From: Acidimicrobiia bacterium
GTDB taxonomy: Bacteria > Actinomycetota > Acidimicrobiia > IMCC26256 > PALSA-610
Assembly: GCA_036271555.1 (NCBI GenBank)
Contig: DATBAK010000059.1
Span: forward strand, 29,267 to 93,266
DNA: 64,000 bases
Direction of reading: 5' to 3'
Below are positions 41,897-50,270 of the stretch, one piece after another. The notes under the pieces are model-generated. The model was not told the DNA's origin, searched no databases, and saw nothing but the letters and a program-made list of their open reading frames with translations. The translations under genes were made by a program, and so were the position numbers. Numbering within the stretch: position 1 is the first letter of the stretch; each line of letters begins with the position of its first letter.

Positions 41897-43020
41897 CCGA
41901 TCCCGGCGCGGTGCCGTCGTACAGTGCGCCGGTGGACGAAGAACGCATTGCGCTGTTCCTCGATTTCGAGAACCTCGCCATCGGCGCGCGTGAGTACCTA
42001 CGCGGCGCGGCGTTCGACTTCGCGCCGATCGCCGAGGCCGTCGCGGATCGCGGGCGCATCGTCGTCAAGCGCGCGTACGCCGACTGGGCGATGTTCGAGG
42101 ACGGACGCCGTGCGCTCGCGCGCGCGAACGTCGAGCTGATCGAGATCCCGCAGAAGCTCGGCGCGGTACGCAAGAACGCGGCCGACATCAAGCTCGCGGT
42201 CGATGCCATCGAGCTCGCGTTCGAGCGCGACTACATCACGACGTTCGTGCTCTGCACCGGCGACTCCGACTTCACGCCCCTCGTCGCCAAGCTGCGCGAG
42301 CTGAACAAACGCGTCATCGGCATCGGCGTCGCGGGCTCGACGTCGGCGTTGCTGCCGCCCTCGGTCGACGAGTTCCTCTTCTACGACCGGCTCGAGGGCA
42401 TCGAGCCCGGGCCCACGCCCGCGAAGCGCGACGGGGCGGCGGCCAAGTCTTCGCGCGCGCGGGGCGCACGCGCCAAGACCGCGGCCGCGCCGGCCGAGGC
42501 CAACGGCGAGGAGAGCGCGACGGTCGCGCCGCCCGACACCGCCGCGCTGCAGACGCTCGTCGCCCGCACGCTCGGCGGGCTCCAGCGCAGCGGTACCGAA
42601 GGTGTTCGCGCCTCCGCGTTGAAGCGGGCGATCCTGCGTCGCGACCCGACGTTCAACGAGGCCGATCACGGCTTCCGCGCCTTCGGTGAGCTGCTGCGCA
42701 GCCTGGAGGCGAGCGGCGTGGTCGCGCTGCGGCCGGGCGGCGCGCAGGGCGACCCCGAGGTCACGCTTCCCGACCGCGTCGGCGGTGAGGACGAAGCCTT
42801 CGCCCTGCTCGCCGATGTCGTCGGTCAGCTCCAGAAGCGGTCGGGCTCGCCGCACCTCTCGGGCCTCAAGGACCGCATGCGCAAGCGCGAGACCGACTTC
42901 ACGGAGAAGCGCTTCGGCTACTCGAACTTCCTCCAGTTCGCCAAGGCCGCGAACGCGCGCGGCATCGTCGCGCTCGAGTGGGACGACGACGCCGACGACT
43001 ACCTCGTCCGCGTCCCGTAA
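41893..43020 (+). CDS. NYN-domain RNase-like protein with OST-HTH/LOTUS domains
   Basis: A 375-aa protein. The N-terminal NYN (PIN-like) domain (about 18-165) has FLDFENLA with Asp24 and CTGDSDFTPL (about 122-131), the acidic residues typical of metal-dependent RNases of the LabA/DUF88 group. A charged, Ala-rich linker is followed by two OST-HTH/LOTUS-like domains (about 215-280 and 300-372; GVRASALKRAI and HLSGLKDRM), which bind RNA. GTG 41893 overlaps the marR stop; GTG 41932 is an alternative that trims 13 residues. The targets are unknown. Confidence 0.85.
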   Translation: MTDPGAVPSYSAPVDEERIALFLDFENLAIGAREYLRGAAFDFAPIAEAVADRGRIVVKRAYADWAMFEDGRRALARANVELIEIPQKLGAVRKNAADIKLAVDAIELAFERDYITTFVLCTGDSDFTPLVAKLRELNKRVIGIGVAGSTSALLPPSVDEFLFYDRLEGIEPGPTPAKRDGAAAKSSRARGARAKTAAAPAEANGEESATVAPPDTAALQTLVARTLGGLQRSGTEGVRASALKRAILRRDPTFNEADHGFRAFGELLRSLEASGVVALRPGGAQGDPEVTLPDRVGGEDEAFALLADVVGQLQKRSGSPHLSGLKDRMRKRETDFTEKRFGYSNFLQFAKAANARGIVALEWDDDADDYLVRVP

Positions 43021-43065
43021 GCGGGTGGGCTGGTCGGTAACTCCGAATGGCAACGGTTTCCGCAT

Positions 43066-43146
43066 GAGCGCGCGAGCGAAGCGAGCGGCGCGGCCACGAT
43101 TGCTCCCATCCCGCGTCAAGGAGGGCGAGCTTGCGAGCCCGACCAG
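43066..43146 (+). repeat. Dispersed intergenic repeat, copy 4 (carries zwf start)
   Basis: It contains GCGCGCGAGCGAAGCGAGCG, GCGCGGCCACG, CTCCCATCCCGCGT and AAGGAGGGCGAGCTTGCGAG, ending GCCCGACCAG. It matches the copy at 44536-44616 along most of its length. The AAGGAGG and the TTG used by zwf are both inside the repeat. Confidence 0.8.
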
Positions 43147-44522
43147 GTAGTTCAGACGCGTTGGTCTTCTTCGGCGCGTCGGGCGATCTCGCGTACAAGC
43201 AGATCTTCCCCGCGCTCTACGCGATGACGAAGCACGGGCATCTCGACGTGCGCGTGATCGGCGTCGCGTCGTCGGACTGGACGGTCGAGCAGTTGCGCGA
43301 CCGCGCGCGGCAGAGCATCCAGGAGCACGGCGGCATCGACGACGAGAAGGCGCTCGCGGATCTCCTCGGCCGGTTGCAGTACATCGACGGCGACTACAAG
43401 GACGCGGCGACGTTCACCGCGCTCAAGCAGGAGCTCGGCGACGCGCGGCGCCCCGTGCACTACCTCGCGATCCCGCCGAGCCTGTTCTCCGTCGTCGTCG
43501 AGGGGCTCGGCAAGGCGAGCTGCGCCGACGACGCGCGCGTGATCATCGAGAAGCCGTTCGGACGTGATCTCGCGTCGGCGCGCGAGCTCAACTCGGTGCT
43601 GCACTCCGTCTTCCCTGAGCCGTCGATCTTCCGCATCGACCACTTCCTCGGCAAGGAGGAGGTGCAGAACCTCCTCTACTTCCGGTTCGCCAACTCGTTC
43701 CTCGAGCCGATCTGGAACCGCAACTACGTCGCGAGCGTGCAGGTCACGATGGCCGAGGACTTCGGCTGCCAGGGTCGCGGCAAGTTCTACGAAGAGGTCG
43801 GCGCGCTGCGCGACGTCGTGCAGAACCACCTGTTCCAGATCGTCGCCCTGCTCGCGGCGGAGCCGCCGGTGGGCATGCACGTCGAGGCGCTGCGCGACGA
43901 GAAGGAGAAGGTGTTCCGCGCGATGCGGCCGCTCGATCCGGCCGATCTCGTGCGCGGCCAGTTCGACGGCTACCGCGACGAGCCCGGCGTCGCGAAGGAC
44001 TCCGACGTCGAGACGTTCGTCGCGCTGCGGCTCTTCATCGACTCGTGGCGCTGGGGCGGCGTGCCGTTCTACATCCGCGCCGGCAAGAACCTGCCGGTGA
44101 CGTGCACCGAGGTGCGGGTCGAGCTGAAGGCACCGCCGCAGCAGGTGTTCGAGGAGCACCTTCCGTCGGCGAGCGACACGAACTATCTCCGCTTCCGGCT
44201 CAGCCCCAAGGTCGCGATCGCGCTCGGCGCGCGCGCGAAGTCGCCGGGGGAGGACTTCGTCGGCCACCAGCTCGAGCTGTACCTCTGCGACCAGCATCCC
44301 GACGAGATGCAGCCCTACGAGCGGCTACTCGGCGACGCGATGCACGGTGAGACGTTGCTCTTCGCGCGCGAGGACGGCGTCGAGGCCGCGTGGGCGGCGG
44401 TCGAGCCGGTGCTCGAGCAGCACGCACCCGTGATCCCATACGCGGTGCACTCGTGGGGACCGAAGGAAGCCGACGCGCTGATCTCGACCGCGGGCGGTTG
44501 GCACAACCCCGTGGTCGAGTAA
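43131..44522 (+). CDS. zwf: Glucose-6-phosphate 1-dehydrogenase
   Basis: A 463-aa enzyme oxidising glucose-6-phosphate to 6-phosphogluconolactone with NAD(P)+. The nucleotide-binding motif is [12 protein letters not shown] (13-24). The substrate and catalytic motif is RIDHFLGKE (about 168-176), and EKPFGRD is also present. Length fits the family (about 460-510). The TTG at 43131 has AAGGAGG 7 nt upstream, and both lie in a dispersed repeat; TTG 43161 would remove residues before LVFFGASG and is less likely. No other pentose-phosphate gene is nearby. Confidence 0.92.
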   Translation: MRARPGSSDALVFFGASGDLAYKQIFPALYAMTKHGHLDVRVIGVASSDWTVEQLRDRARQSIQEHGGIDDEKALADLLGRLQYIDGDYKDAATFTALKQELGDARRPVHYLAIPPSLFSVVVEGLGKASCADDARVIIEKPFGRDLASARELNSVLHSVFPEPSIFRIDHFLGKEEVQNLLYFRFANSFLEPIWNRNYVASVQVTMAEDFGCQGRGKFYEEVGALRDVVQNHLFQIVALLAAEPPVGMHVEALRDEKEKVFRAMRPLDPADLVRGQFDGYRDEPGVAKDSDVETFVALRLFIDSWRWGGVPFYIRAGKNLPVTCTEVRVELKAPPQQVFEEHLPSASDTNYLRFRLSPKVAIALGARAKSPGEDFVGHQLELYLCDQHPDEMQPYERLLGDAMHGETLLFAREDGVEAAWAAVEPVLEQHAPVIPYAVHSWGPKEADALISTAGGWHNPVVE

Positions 44523-44535
44523 CGGTTCGCGTCAG

Positions 44536-44616
44536 AGCGCGCGAGCGCAGCGAGCAGCGCGGCCTCGGCCACTTCGATCCCGCGTTGGGGAGGGCGAAGC
44601 TTGCGAGCCCGACCAA
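44536..44616 (+). repeat. Dispersed intergenic repeat, copy 5
   Basis: GCGCGCGAGCGCAGCGAGCA, GCGCGGCCTCGGCCAC, GATCCCGCGTTGGGGAGGGC and GAAGCTTGCGAGCCCGACCA. It fills the gap between zwf and the ParA-like gene. Like copy 4 it contains a GGGGAGGG/TTG arrangement, but here the TTG frame is not used. Confidence 0.8.
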
Positions 44617-44627
44617 ATGAATGCCGC

Positions 44628-44633
44628 TAGGTT
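44628..44633 (+). promoter_or_regulatory. Candidate -10 box (TAGGTT) for the ParA-like gene
   Basis: TAGGTT ends 8 nt before ATG 44642, consistent with leaderless transcription just downstream of a dispersed repeat. Confidence 0.5.
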
Positions 44634-44641
44634 CCCCCCTC

Positions 44642-45238
44642 ATGATCATCGTGACGGCGGCGTTGAAGGGCGGAGTGGGAAAGACGACGACCTCGGTGTA
44701 CCTCGCCGGGCTGGCGGCGGCGTCCAAGCGCGACACCACGCTCGTCGACTCCGATCCACAGGCGAGCGCGGCCGACTGGGTCGAGAAGTCGGGCGATCCG
44801 CAGCTCGGATCGATCACGCTGGTCGAGGCACCGACCGAGCGGTTGCTCGCGAAGGCGCTCGAACGCATCGGGCCGAGCGAGATCGCGATCGTCGACACGC
44901 CGCCCGGCCACGAACGTCTGCTCGCGAAGGCGATCGACGTCGCCGACTGCGTCGTCGTGCCGACGCGCATCGGTGGCGTGGAGACGACGCGTGTCGAGGC
45001 CGTGCTCGCGATGGTGCCGGTGAACGTGCCGCTCGGGCTCGTCATCTGCTCGGCCCGCACGTTCACCCGCGACTATCAGGATGTCGTCGACTCGTGGCGT
45101 GACGCCAGGGTCGAGGTGTGGGGCACGATCCCCGAACGGGTCGCGATCGCGTCGGGACCCGACGGGCCGTTGTCGCCCGACGGGCTCGACTCGTACCGCC
45201 CGGTGTGGCGGCGCGCGTCCCGCGCCGTGCGGGAGTAA
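44642..45238 (+). CDS. ParA-family P-loop ATPase
   Basis: A 198-aa ATPase with the deviant Walker A motif KGGVGKTT (9-16), VDSDPQASA (about 36-44) and IVDTPPG (about 80-86). It is shorter than chromosomal ParA, has no N-terminal HTH and no neighbouring parB or parS, so it is an orphan. Such short ParA/MinD-like proteins position cargo such as chemoreceptor arrays, storage granules or plasmids. Given the chemosensory cluster in this window, array positioning is conceivable but speculative. Confidence 0.85.
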   Translation: MIIVTAALKGGVGKTTTSVYLAGLAAASKRDTTLVDSDPQASAADWVEKSGDPQLGSITLVEAPTERLLAKALERIGPSEIAIVDTPPGHERLLAKAIDVADCVVVPTRIGGVETTRVEAVLAMVPVNVPLGLVICSARTFTRDYQDVVDSWRDARVEVWGTIPERVAIASGPDGPLSPDGLDSYRPVWRRASRAVRE

Positions 45239-45253
45239 CCGCTCGTTCCTGCA

Positions 45254-45306
45254 CGAGCGCGCGAGCGGAACGGCGCGGCCACGGCCGTGGCTGCTCCCAT
45301 CCCGCG
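45254..45306 (+). repeat. Dispersed intergenic repeat, copy 6 (partial)
   Basis: GAGCGCGCGAGCGGAACGGC, GCGGCCACGGCCGTGGC and GCTCCCATCCCGCGAGAG correspond to the first two thirds of copies 4 and 5; the GGAGGGCGAAGC tail is missing. GCCACGGCCGTGGC is itself a palindrome. Confidence 0.7.
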
Positions 45307-45310
45307 AGAG

Positions 45311-46546
45311 TTACAGCAATATCTCTGCGCCGCGACCCTGCTGGATCAGCGGCACGTAGTCGTCGAGCTCGGGATCGTCGACGCGGACCACTGCGCCGCG
45401 CTCGGCCGACAGGTACGCGGCCATCGTGAGCCGCACGACCTCGAGGCCGTAGTCGAAGTCCAGCAACGCGTCCCGTCCGTCGCGGAACGCGGTGAGTGCG
45501 TCGACGTGCTCGTCGGTGTAGCCGTAGAGGTCGGGCTCGTTGGGTTGGATCGCGAGGAGACCGTGCGACGCGGTCGACTTCTCGAGCGCGCGCTCGGCGT
45601 CGGCGACCGACGCGGCGGCGGCATCGCCGACGAACACCTCGAGCGGCGAGCGCAGCGTGTTCGCCTCGAGCGCGTAGCCGGGACCGATGCCGTCGATCAG
45701 CAGCCGCAGTCCCTGCTTGTCGTACATCCACGAGACCGTGAACTGTGCCTTCGTGCGCCGGCCCGTCTCGGGATTGCGGTACGTGACCATGCCGGTGGCG
45801 AAGTCCTCGGCCGGCGTGCGCGCGTAGTCGACGCCGTGCCGTGCGCGCAGCTCGTCGCGCCAGCGCGGTTGGCCCCATTTCAACAGGCCGACGTCGCACG
45901 ACACGGTCTCGGGCACGAGGAACGACGGGTCGCGTCCCGCGGGCGTGAGCAGGTGGCGCCCGACCGCGAGGCAGTGGCAGCCCATGTCGGAGAGCACGCC
46001 GCCGCCCTGTTGCGTCGGATCCCAGAACCACGCGCTGTGCGGTCCCGCGTGCTCCTCACCCGAGCGCGCGAGCACGAGCGGACCCATCGCGTCCTCGACG
46101 CCGCGCAGCTGCGCCTTCGCGTTCTGGAGCACCTTCATGTGGATCTGGTTCTCGAAGTATGCGGTCGGCGCGTCGATCTCGCGTGCCAGCTCGATGACGC
46201 GTCGCGCCTCGGGGAGGTTGCGCGCGAGCGGCTTCTCGCAGATGAGGCCGCGCAGGCGTGCGCCGTTGCGCGCCGCATCGGCGATCTCCTCCATCACCGC
46301 GACGCGTGTGAAGTTCGGTCCGAAGATCGCGACGACATCGACGTGCTCGGCCATCTCGCGAACGCTGCCGAACACGCGCGCATCGCCGAGTCCGCGTGCA
46401 CGAGCCGATGCCGCGAGCTCATCCGGCGGTGTGCGGGACGTCAGCCCCGCGACCTCGATCCCGCGCACGCTCTCCAGCGCGCGCAGGTGGAACCCCGCGA
46501 CGAACCCGCGTCCGACGATGCCGTAACGGAGGGGTTCAGTCGTCAA
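45311..46546 (-). CDS. Gfo/Idh/MocA family oxidoreductase (operon member 3)
   Basis: A 411-aa NAD(P)-dependent dehydrogenase: Rossmann start YGIVGRGFVAGFHLRAL (about 8-24), the motif CEKPLARN (about 103-110) and a C-terminal domain with GGGVLSDMGCHCLAVG. The TTG start at 46546 overlaps the preceding gene by 11 bp. Together with a second Gfo/Idh/MocA protein and a sugar isomerase-like TIM barrel it forms a minus-strand operon, probably for a sugar, sugar acid or cyclitol. No transporter is adjacent. Confidence 0.85.
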   Translation of the reverse strand: MTTEPLRYGIVGRGFVAGFHLRALESVRGIEVAGLTSRTPPDELAASARARGLGDARVFGSVREMAEHVDVVAIFGPNFTRVAVMEEIADAARNGARLRGLICEKPLARNLPEARRVIELAREIDAPTAYFENQIHMKVLQNAKAQLRGVEDAMGPLVLARSGEEHAGPHSAWFWDPTQQGGGVLSDMGCHCLAVGRHLLTPAGRDPSFLVPETVSCDVGLLKWGQPRWRDELRARHGVDYARTPAEDFATGMVTYRNPETGRRTKAQFTVSWMYDKQGLRLLIDGIGPGYALEANTLRSPLEVFVGDAAAASVADAERALEKSTASHGLLAIQPNEPDLYGYTDEHVDALTAFRDGRDALLDFDYGLEVVRLTMAAYLSAERGAVVRVDDPELDDYVPLIQQGRGAEILL

Positions 46547-47633
46547 AGGTGTTCTCGGGGAGGTCGGGTGGGAGGAGTGCGGCCGGCGTGCACGTCGTGG
46601 AGAGCTCGACGTGCCGGCCCTCGTCCGACGCGCGCACCGACGCGGTCATCAGCTCCAGCACGTGCAACGCGACGGCGCCGGACGCACGGTGCGCACGGCC
46701 CGTGCGCGTCGCCCAGATCATGTCGGCGAGACCGATCCCGCGCGACTGCGGCAGCGTCGGCGTGCGCAGCGGCAGCTCGCGCCACTCGGTGTCGCGGGGC
46801 CCTCGGATCGTCACCGGCCCGCCGAAGGTGTTCGGGTCGGGGACCGAGAGGGTCGCTTCGGTGCCGTAGATCTCGATGTTGCGGAGGCGGCTCGCCTGCA
46901 CGTCGAAGCTCGTGACGAGCGTGGCGATCGGGCCGCTCACGAAGTCGATCACCGTCGTCGTGTGGGTCGGCACCTCGACGGGGAGCCGTTCGCCGCGCCG
47001 CGGCTCCGACGTGATGGTCCGCTCCGGACGCGTGATGCGCGAGGAACCGGTGACGCGGCGCGCGGGCCCGAGCAGCGACACGAGCGCGGTGAGGTAGTAC
47101 GGCCCCATGTCGAGCAGCGGGCCCGCACCGCGCCGGTAGAAGAGGTCGGGGTTCGGGTGCCAGCTCTCCGGGCCCGAGCCGAGCATGAACGCGTTCGCGG
47201 CGACGGGCTCGCCGATGAGTCCCTGCGCGATCGCGTCGCGACACGTCTGGAGGCCGACGCCGAGGAACGTGTCGGGCGCGCAGCCCAGGCGCAGGTCGCG
47301 CTTGGCCGCGCTCGTCACGAGCGCCAGGCCTTCGTCGAAGTCGACGCCGAGCGGCTTCTCGCTGAACGTCGCCTTGCCCGCGTCGAGTGCGGTGCTCGTC
47401 ACCACTGCGTGCGCGAGCGGCGGCGTGAGGTTGACGATCGTATCGATGTCCGGGTCGTCGAGCACTTCGTCGAAGGTGAGCGCGCGCGGGATGCCGTACT
47501 CGACCGCGAGCTCGTTCGCGCGCTCGGGGAGCGCGTCTGCGCACGCGACGACGTCGACGAAGTCGAGCTGGGCGAGCGTGCGCGCGTACGCGGGCGCGAT
47601 GACGCCGCAGCCGACGATCGCAACCTGCGTCAC
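46536..47633 (-). CDS. Gfo/Idh/MocA family oxidoreductase (operon member 2)
   Basis: A 365-aa dehydrogenase with the Rossmann motif VAIVGCGVIAPAYARTL (about 4-20), SEKPLGVD (about 92-99) and GPLLDMGPYYLTAL in the C-terminal domain. GTG 47633 overlaps the stop of the isomerase-like gene (GTGA), which sets the start inside a longer open frame. It is distinct from its downstream neighbour, so the pair may catalyse successive oxidation and reduction steps at different carbons. Confidence 0.86.
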   Translation of the reverse strand: MTQVAIVGCGVIAPAYARTLAQLDFVDVVACADALPERANELAVEYGIPRALTFDEVLDDPDIDTIVNLTPPLAHAVVTSTALDAGKATFSEKPLGVDFDEGLALVTSAAKRDLRLGCAPDTFLGVGLQTCRDAIAQGLIGEPVAANAFMLGSGPESWHPNPDLFYRRGAGPLLDMGPYYLTALVSLLGPARRVTGSSRITRPERTITSEPRRGERLPVEVPTHTTTVIDFVSGPIATLVTSFDVQASRLRNIEIYGTEATLSVPDPNTFGGPVTIRGPRDTEWRELPLRTPTLPQSRGIGLADMIWATRTGRAHRASGAVALHVLELMTASVRASDEGRHVELSTTCTPAALLPPDLPENTFDD

Positions 47634-48388
47634 CGGCGGCCTCGCGACAACCCGTTGCCGGCGAGGTACTGGTAGCTGCGTTCCACTGCGTCGAACATGT
47701 CGGTGTCGCACCGATCGAGCTCGACGATGTGCCACTGCGCGTCGGGCGCGGCTGCGATCACGCCGGCAACATCGATCGCGCCGTCGCCGACCGCGACCAT
47801 GTTCTGCTCGGGATTCTCGGCCGGGCCGTCCTTCACGTGCAGCAACGCGGCGCGCGCTCCGAGCTCGCCGAGCAACGCGACGGGATCGACACCGCCGACT
47901 CGGGCCCAGTACACGTCGACCTCGGCGACGATCGCCGGATCCGCGGCATCGAAGAGATGGAGCAGTGCGGGGCGATCGTCGACGGCCGGCAGCTCCCAGA
48001 AGTGGTTGTGGTAGCCGAGCGTGAGGCCGCGCTCGCGCGCCTGATCGTTCGCGCGGTTCAGCGCGTCCGCACCCTTGCGGATCCCGTCGCGATCCGCGAA
48101 CCACTTCGGTGGCAGCACGGGCACGACGACGGTCGTGCATCCGAGCGCGGCGTGCTCGTCGAGCGCGCGGGCGAAGTCGTCGGGCGCGGCGAGGTTCACG
48201 TGCGCGCTCGACGCGACGAGTCCGCACTCGTCGAGCGTCGCGCGCACCTCGTCGCCGGTGAGACCGTTCAGGCCCGCGGTCTCGACACCGACGTAGCCGA
48301 TCTCGCCGAGTCTTCGGAGCACGGCGCGGAAGTCGTTCGCGCACGCGTCTCGCAACGTATAGAGCTGGATCGACGTCGCCGCAGCCAT
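47630..48388 (-). CDS. Sugar phosphate isomerase/epimerase (xylose-isomerase-like TIM barrel)
   Basis: A 252-aa AP-endonuclease-2-family TIM barrel. Seen are QLYTLRDA near the N-terminus, GYHNHFWE (about 128-135), VDVYWARVGG and LLHVKDG, with His and Glu/Asp residues that would bind a divalent metal. Related enzymes isomerise or epimerise sugars or dehydrate inosose. It is the first gene of the operon. TAGGTT ends 6 nt before ATG 48388, suggesting a leaderless start. An arsR-like regulator gene is divergent, 62 bp away. Confidence 0.85.
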   Translation of the reverse strand: MAAATSIQLYTLRDACANDFRAVLRRLGEIGYVGVETAGLNGLTGDEVRATLDECGLVASSAHVNLAAPDDFARALDEHAALGCTTVVVPVLPPKWFADRDGIRKGADALNRANDQARERGLTLGYHNHFWELPAVDDRPALLHLFDAADPAIVAEVDVYWARVGGVDPVALLGELGARAALLHVKDGPAENPEQNMVAVGDGAIDVAGVIAAAPDAQWHIVELDRCDTDMFDAVERSYQYLAGNGLSRGRR

Positions 48389-48394
48389 GCGGCG

Positions 48395-48400
48395 AACCTA
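48395..48400 (-). promoter_or_regulatory. Candidate -10 box (TAGGTT) for the sugar operon
   Basis: TAGGTT on the minus strand lies 6 nt before ATG 48388, in the divergent region shared with the arsR-like gene. Confidence 0.5.
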
Positions 48401-48450
48401 CACATCGCGCCGGGTGCAGGGTTGACCGAAGCGTAAGTATCGACTAAACA

Positions 48451-48846
48451 ATGCGAGGCATGGACGCCGCCCTCAAGGCCCTCGCCGAACCCCGGCGACG
48501 CGAGATCCTGCGCATCGTGTGGAGTCGAGAGGTTGCGGCCAGCGACATCGCCGCGCACTTCGATGTGACGCGCTCCGCGATCTCGCAACACCTCACGGTG
48601 CTGAAGGAAGCCGACCTCGTGAGCGAACGCCGCGAAGGCACGCGTCGCTACTACCGAGCGCGCACCGAGACGATGGACGAGCTGCGCGCGTTCCTCGACG
48701 ACTACTGGACCACCGGCCTCAACCGTCTGCGCGATGCCGCGGAGCGGGCGAGCGGTCGGTCCGGATCGACGTCGAAGCCCCGTGCCGCGACGAGCGAGCA
48801 CGCGACCGTGATCACCGAAGCCTCTCAACGAAAGAAGAAGCGCTGA
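48451..48846 (+). CDS. ArsR-family transcriptional regulator
   Basis: A 131-aa winged-helix regulator: ALKALAEPRRREIL (about 7-20), recognition helix TRSAISQHLTVLKEADLV (about 40-57) and wing ERREGTRRYYRA. It has no cysteine motif, so it is of the non-metal type often paired with SRPBCC genes. ATG 48451 or ATG 48460 could be the start. Its stop overlaps the SRPBCC gene by one base, and it probably autoregulates that pair. Confidence 0.88.
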   Translation: MRGMDAALKALAEPRRREILRIVWSREVAASDIAAHFDVTRSAISQHLTVLKEADLVSERREGTRRYYRARTETMDELRAFLDDYWTTGLNRLRDAAERASGRSGSTSKPRAATSEHATVITEASQRKKKR

Positions 48847-49280
48847 TGGCCGAGCTCGTGCGCGAGATCCTGATCGACGCCCGACCCGAGACGATCTTCG
48901 AGCTGTTGACCGTTCCCGAACGGCACGTCGAATGGCAGGGGACCGAGGTCGACTTCGACCTTCGTCCCGGCGGCACGTACCGCGTGCTCGTCGGCGGGCA
49001 GCACGCCGCGGCCGGCGAGTTCGTCGAGATCGTGCCGAACGAGAAGGTCGTGTTCACGTTCGGCTGGGATCAGCCCGACCATCCGATCCCGGCCGGCTCC
49101 ACGACCGTCGAGTACACGCTGTTGCCCGAGGGTGAGAAGACGCGCGTCCGTCTCGTGCACCGCGGGCTTCCGGACGACGCCATTGCCGATCACACGAACG
49201 GCTGGGACCATTACCTCGCGCGCCTCGCCGTCGTCGGCGGTGGCGGCGAGGCCGGGCCCGACCGCATGCCCGGCGGTTGA
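48846..49280 (+). CDS. SRPBCC (AHSA1-like) domain protein
   Basis: A 144-aa START-like protein of the AHSA1 group: EILIDARPETIFELLT (about 6-21), DFDLRPGGTYRVL and EYTLLPEGEKTRV. These proteins form a hydrophobic cavity and often accompany ArsR regulators; their ligands are mostly unknown. ATG 48846 shares its A with the upstream TGA, so the two genes are translationally coupled. Confidence 0.86.
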   Translation: MAELVREILIDARPETIFELLTVPERHVEWQGTEVDFDLRPGGTYRVLVGGQHAAAGEFVEIVPNEKVVFTFGWDQPDHPIPAGSTTVEYTLLPEGEKTRVRLVHRGLPDDAIADHTNGWDHYLARLAVVGGGGEAGPDRMPGG

Positions 49281-49393
49281 TCCGAGCGGTTCGTCCCGGC
49301 CCCGAAGGAGCAGGCGAGCGTGCAACGGCAATCGACGGTGCCGCGCCGATGCCGTGACGAGCGAGCCTGCGCCCATGTGAGAGGAGCTCATCG

Positions 49394-50158
49394 ATGGAGA
49401 TCGACAGCTACGAGCACGGCGTCCCGTCCTGGGTCGACCTCTCGACACCCGATCCCGCTCGCGCGCGTGCGTTCTACGCGGCGTTGTTCGGCTGGACGGT
49501 CGAGGAGGGTCCGCCCGAGGCCGGCGGCTACTCGATCGCCGAGCTGCGCGGCCGTCCGGTCGCGGGCATCGGTCCGCAGATGAACCCGGGGCCGCCGGTG
49601 TGGGCGACATACGTGAACGTCGACGACGCCGACACGGTCGTGAAGGCCGCGGCCGCGGCGGGCGGCGCGACGTTCATGGAGCCGATGGACGTGATGGACG
49701 TCGGCCGCATGGCGTTCTTCGCGGATCCGCAGGGCGCGGCGGTCGGCGTGTGGCAGCCGAAGGCGCACAAGGGCGCGGGCATCGTGAACGAGCCCGGCAC
49801 GCTCGCGTGGAACGAGCTCGTGACGAGCGACACCGACGGCGCAGCCGCGTTCTACGGCGAGGTGTTCGGTTGGGGCGCGGTCACGCACGGCGAGGGCGCG
49901 GGCGCGTACACCGAGTTCCAGGTCGGTGGCCGGTCGATCGCGGGGATGATGGCGAAGACGCCCGACATGCCCCCGGAGATGCCGTCGTACTGGGGCGTCT
50001 ACTTCTCGGTCGCCGATGCCGACGCCACCGTGCAGCGCGTGTCGGAGCTCGGCGGCACGGTGATGATGCCGCCCCGTGACATCGAGCCCGGACGGTTCGC
50101 GATCCTCATCGATCCGACCGGTGCGACGTTCAGCATCCTCGGGCCGAAGGCTTCCTGA
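49394..50158 (+). CDS. Two-domain VOC (glyoxalase/bleomycin-resistance fold) protein
   Basis: A 254-aa protein made of two VOC modules (about 5-125 and 130-252). Repeated motifs are WVDLSTPDPARARAFYAALF and WNELVTSDTDGAAAFYGEVF, with FFADPQGAAVGVW and ILIDPTGATFSIL closing each module. The fold supports dioxygenases, isomerases and binding proteins; this two-module type is common in actinobacteria with no assigned reaction. GAGGAG precedes the ATG at 49394. Confidence 0.86.
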   Translation: MEIDSYEHGVPSWVDLSTPDPARARAFYAALFGWTVEEGPPEAGGYSIAELRGRPVAGIGPQMNPGPPVWATYVNVDDADTVVKAAAAAGGATFMEPMDVMDVGRMAFFADPQGAAVGVWQPKAHKGAGIVNEPGTLAWNELVTSDTDGAAAFYGEVFGWGAVTHGEGAGAYTEFQVGGRSIAGMMAKTPDMPPEMPSYWGVYFSVADADATVQRVSELGGTVMMPPRDIEPGRFAILIDPTGATFSILGPKAS

Positions 50159-50176
50159 GAGGCCTGCCTGCATCGC

Positions 50177-50192
50177 CCTACTCATGCGTAGG
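50177..50192. promoter_or_regulatory. Regulator half of twin palindromic operator (imperfect copy)
   Basis: CCTACTCATGCGTAGG, a 16-bp palindrome with one mismatched pair. It is repeated 23 bp downstream as a perfect palindrome upstream of an acyl desaturase gene. The twin arrangement suggests cooperative binding of a TetR-type dimer. Confidence 0.6.
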
Positions 50193-50199
50193 AGCTCGG

Positions 50200-50215
50200 C
50201 CTACTCATGAGTAGG
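50200..50215. promoter_or_regulatory. Perfect 16-bp palindromic operator upstream of desaturase
   Basis: CCTACTCATGAGTAGG is fully self-complementary. It overlaps a possible -10 box TAGGCT (50212-50217), so a bound repressor would block the polymerase. No regulator gene is adjacent, so the protein that binds it is encoded elsewhere. Confidence 0.65.
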
Positions 50216-50270
50216 CTGGCGCCACAGGCAGATCCGCCGGTTCTGACCGTGAGCCGAGGAGCAACCCGAC

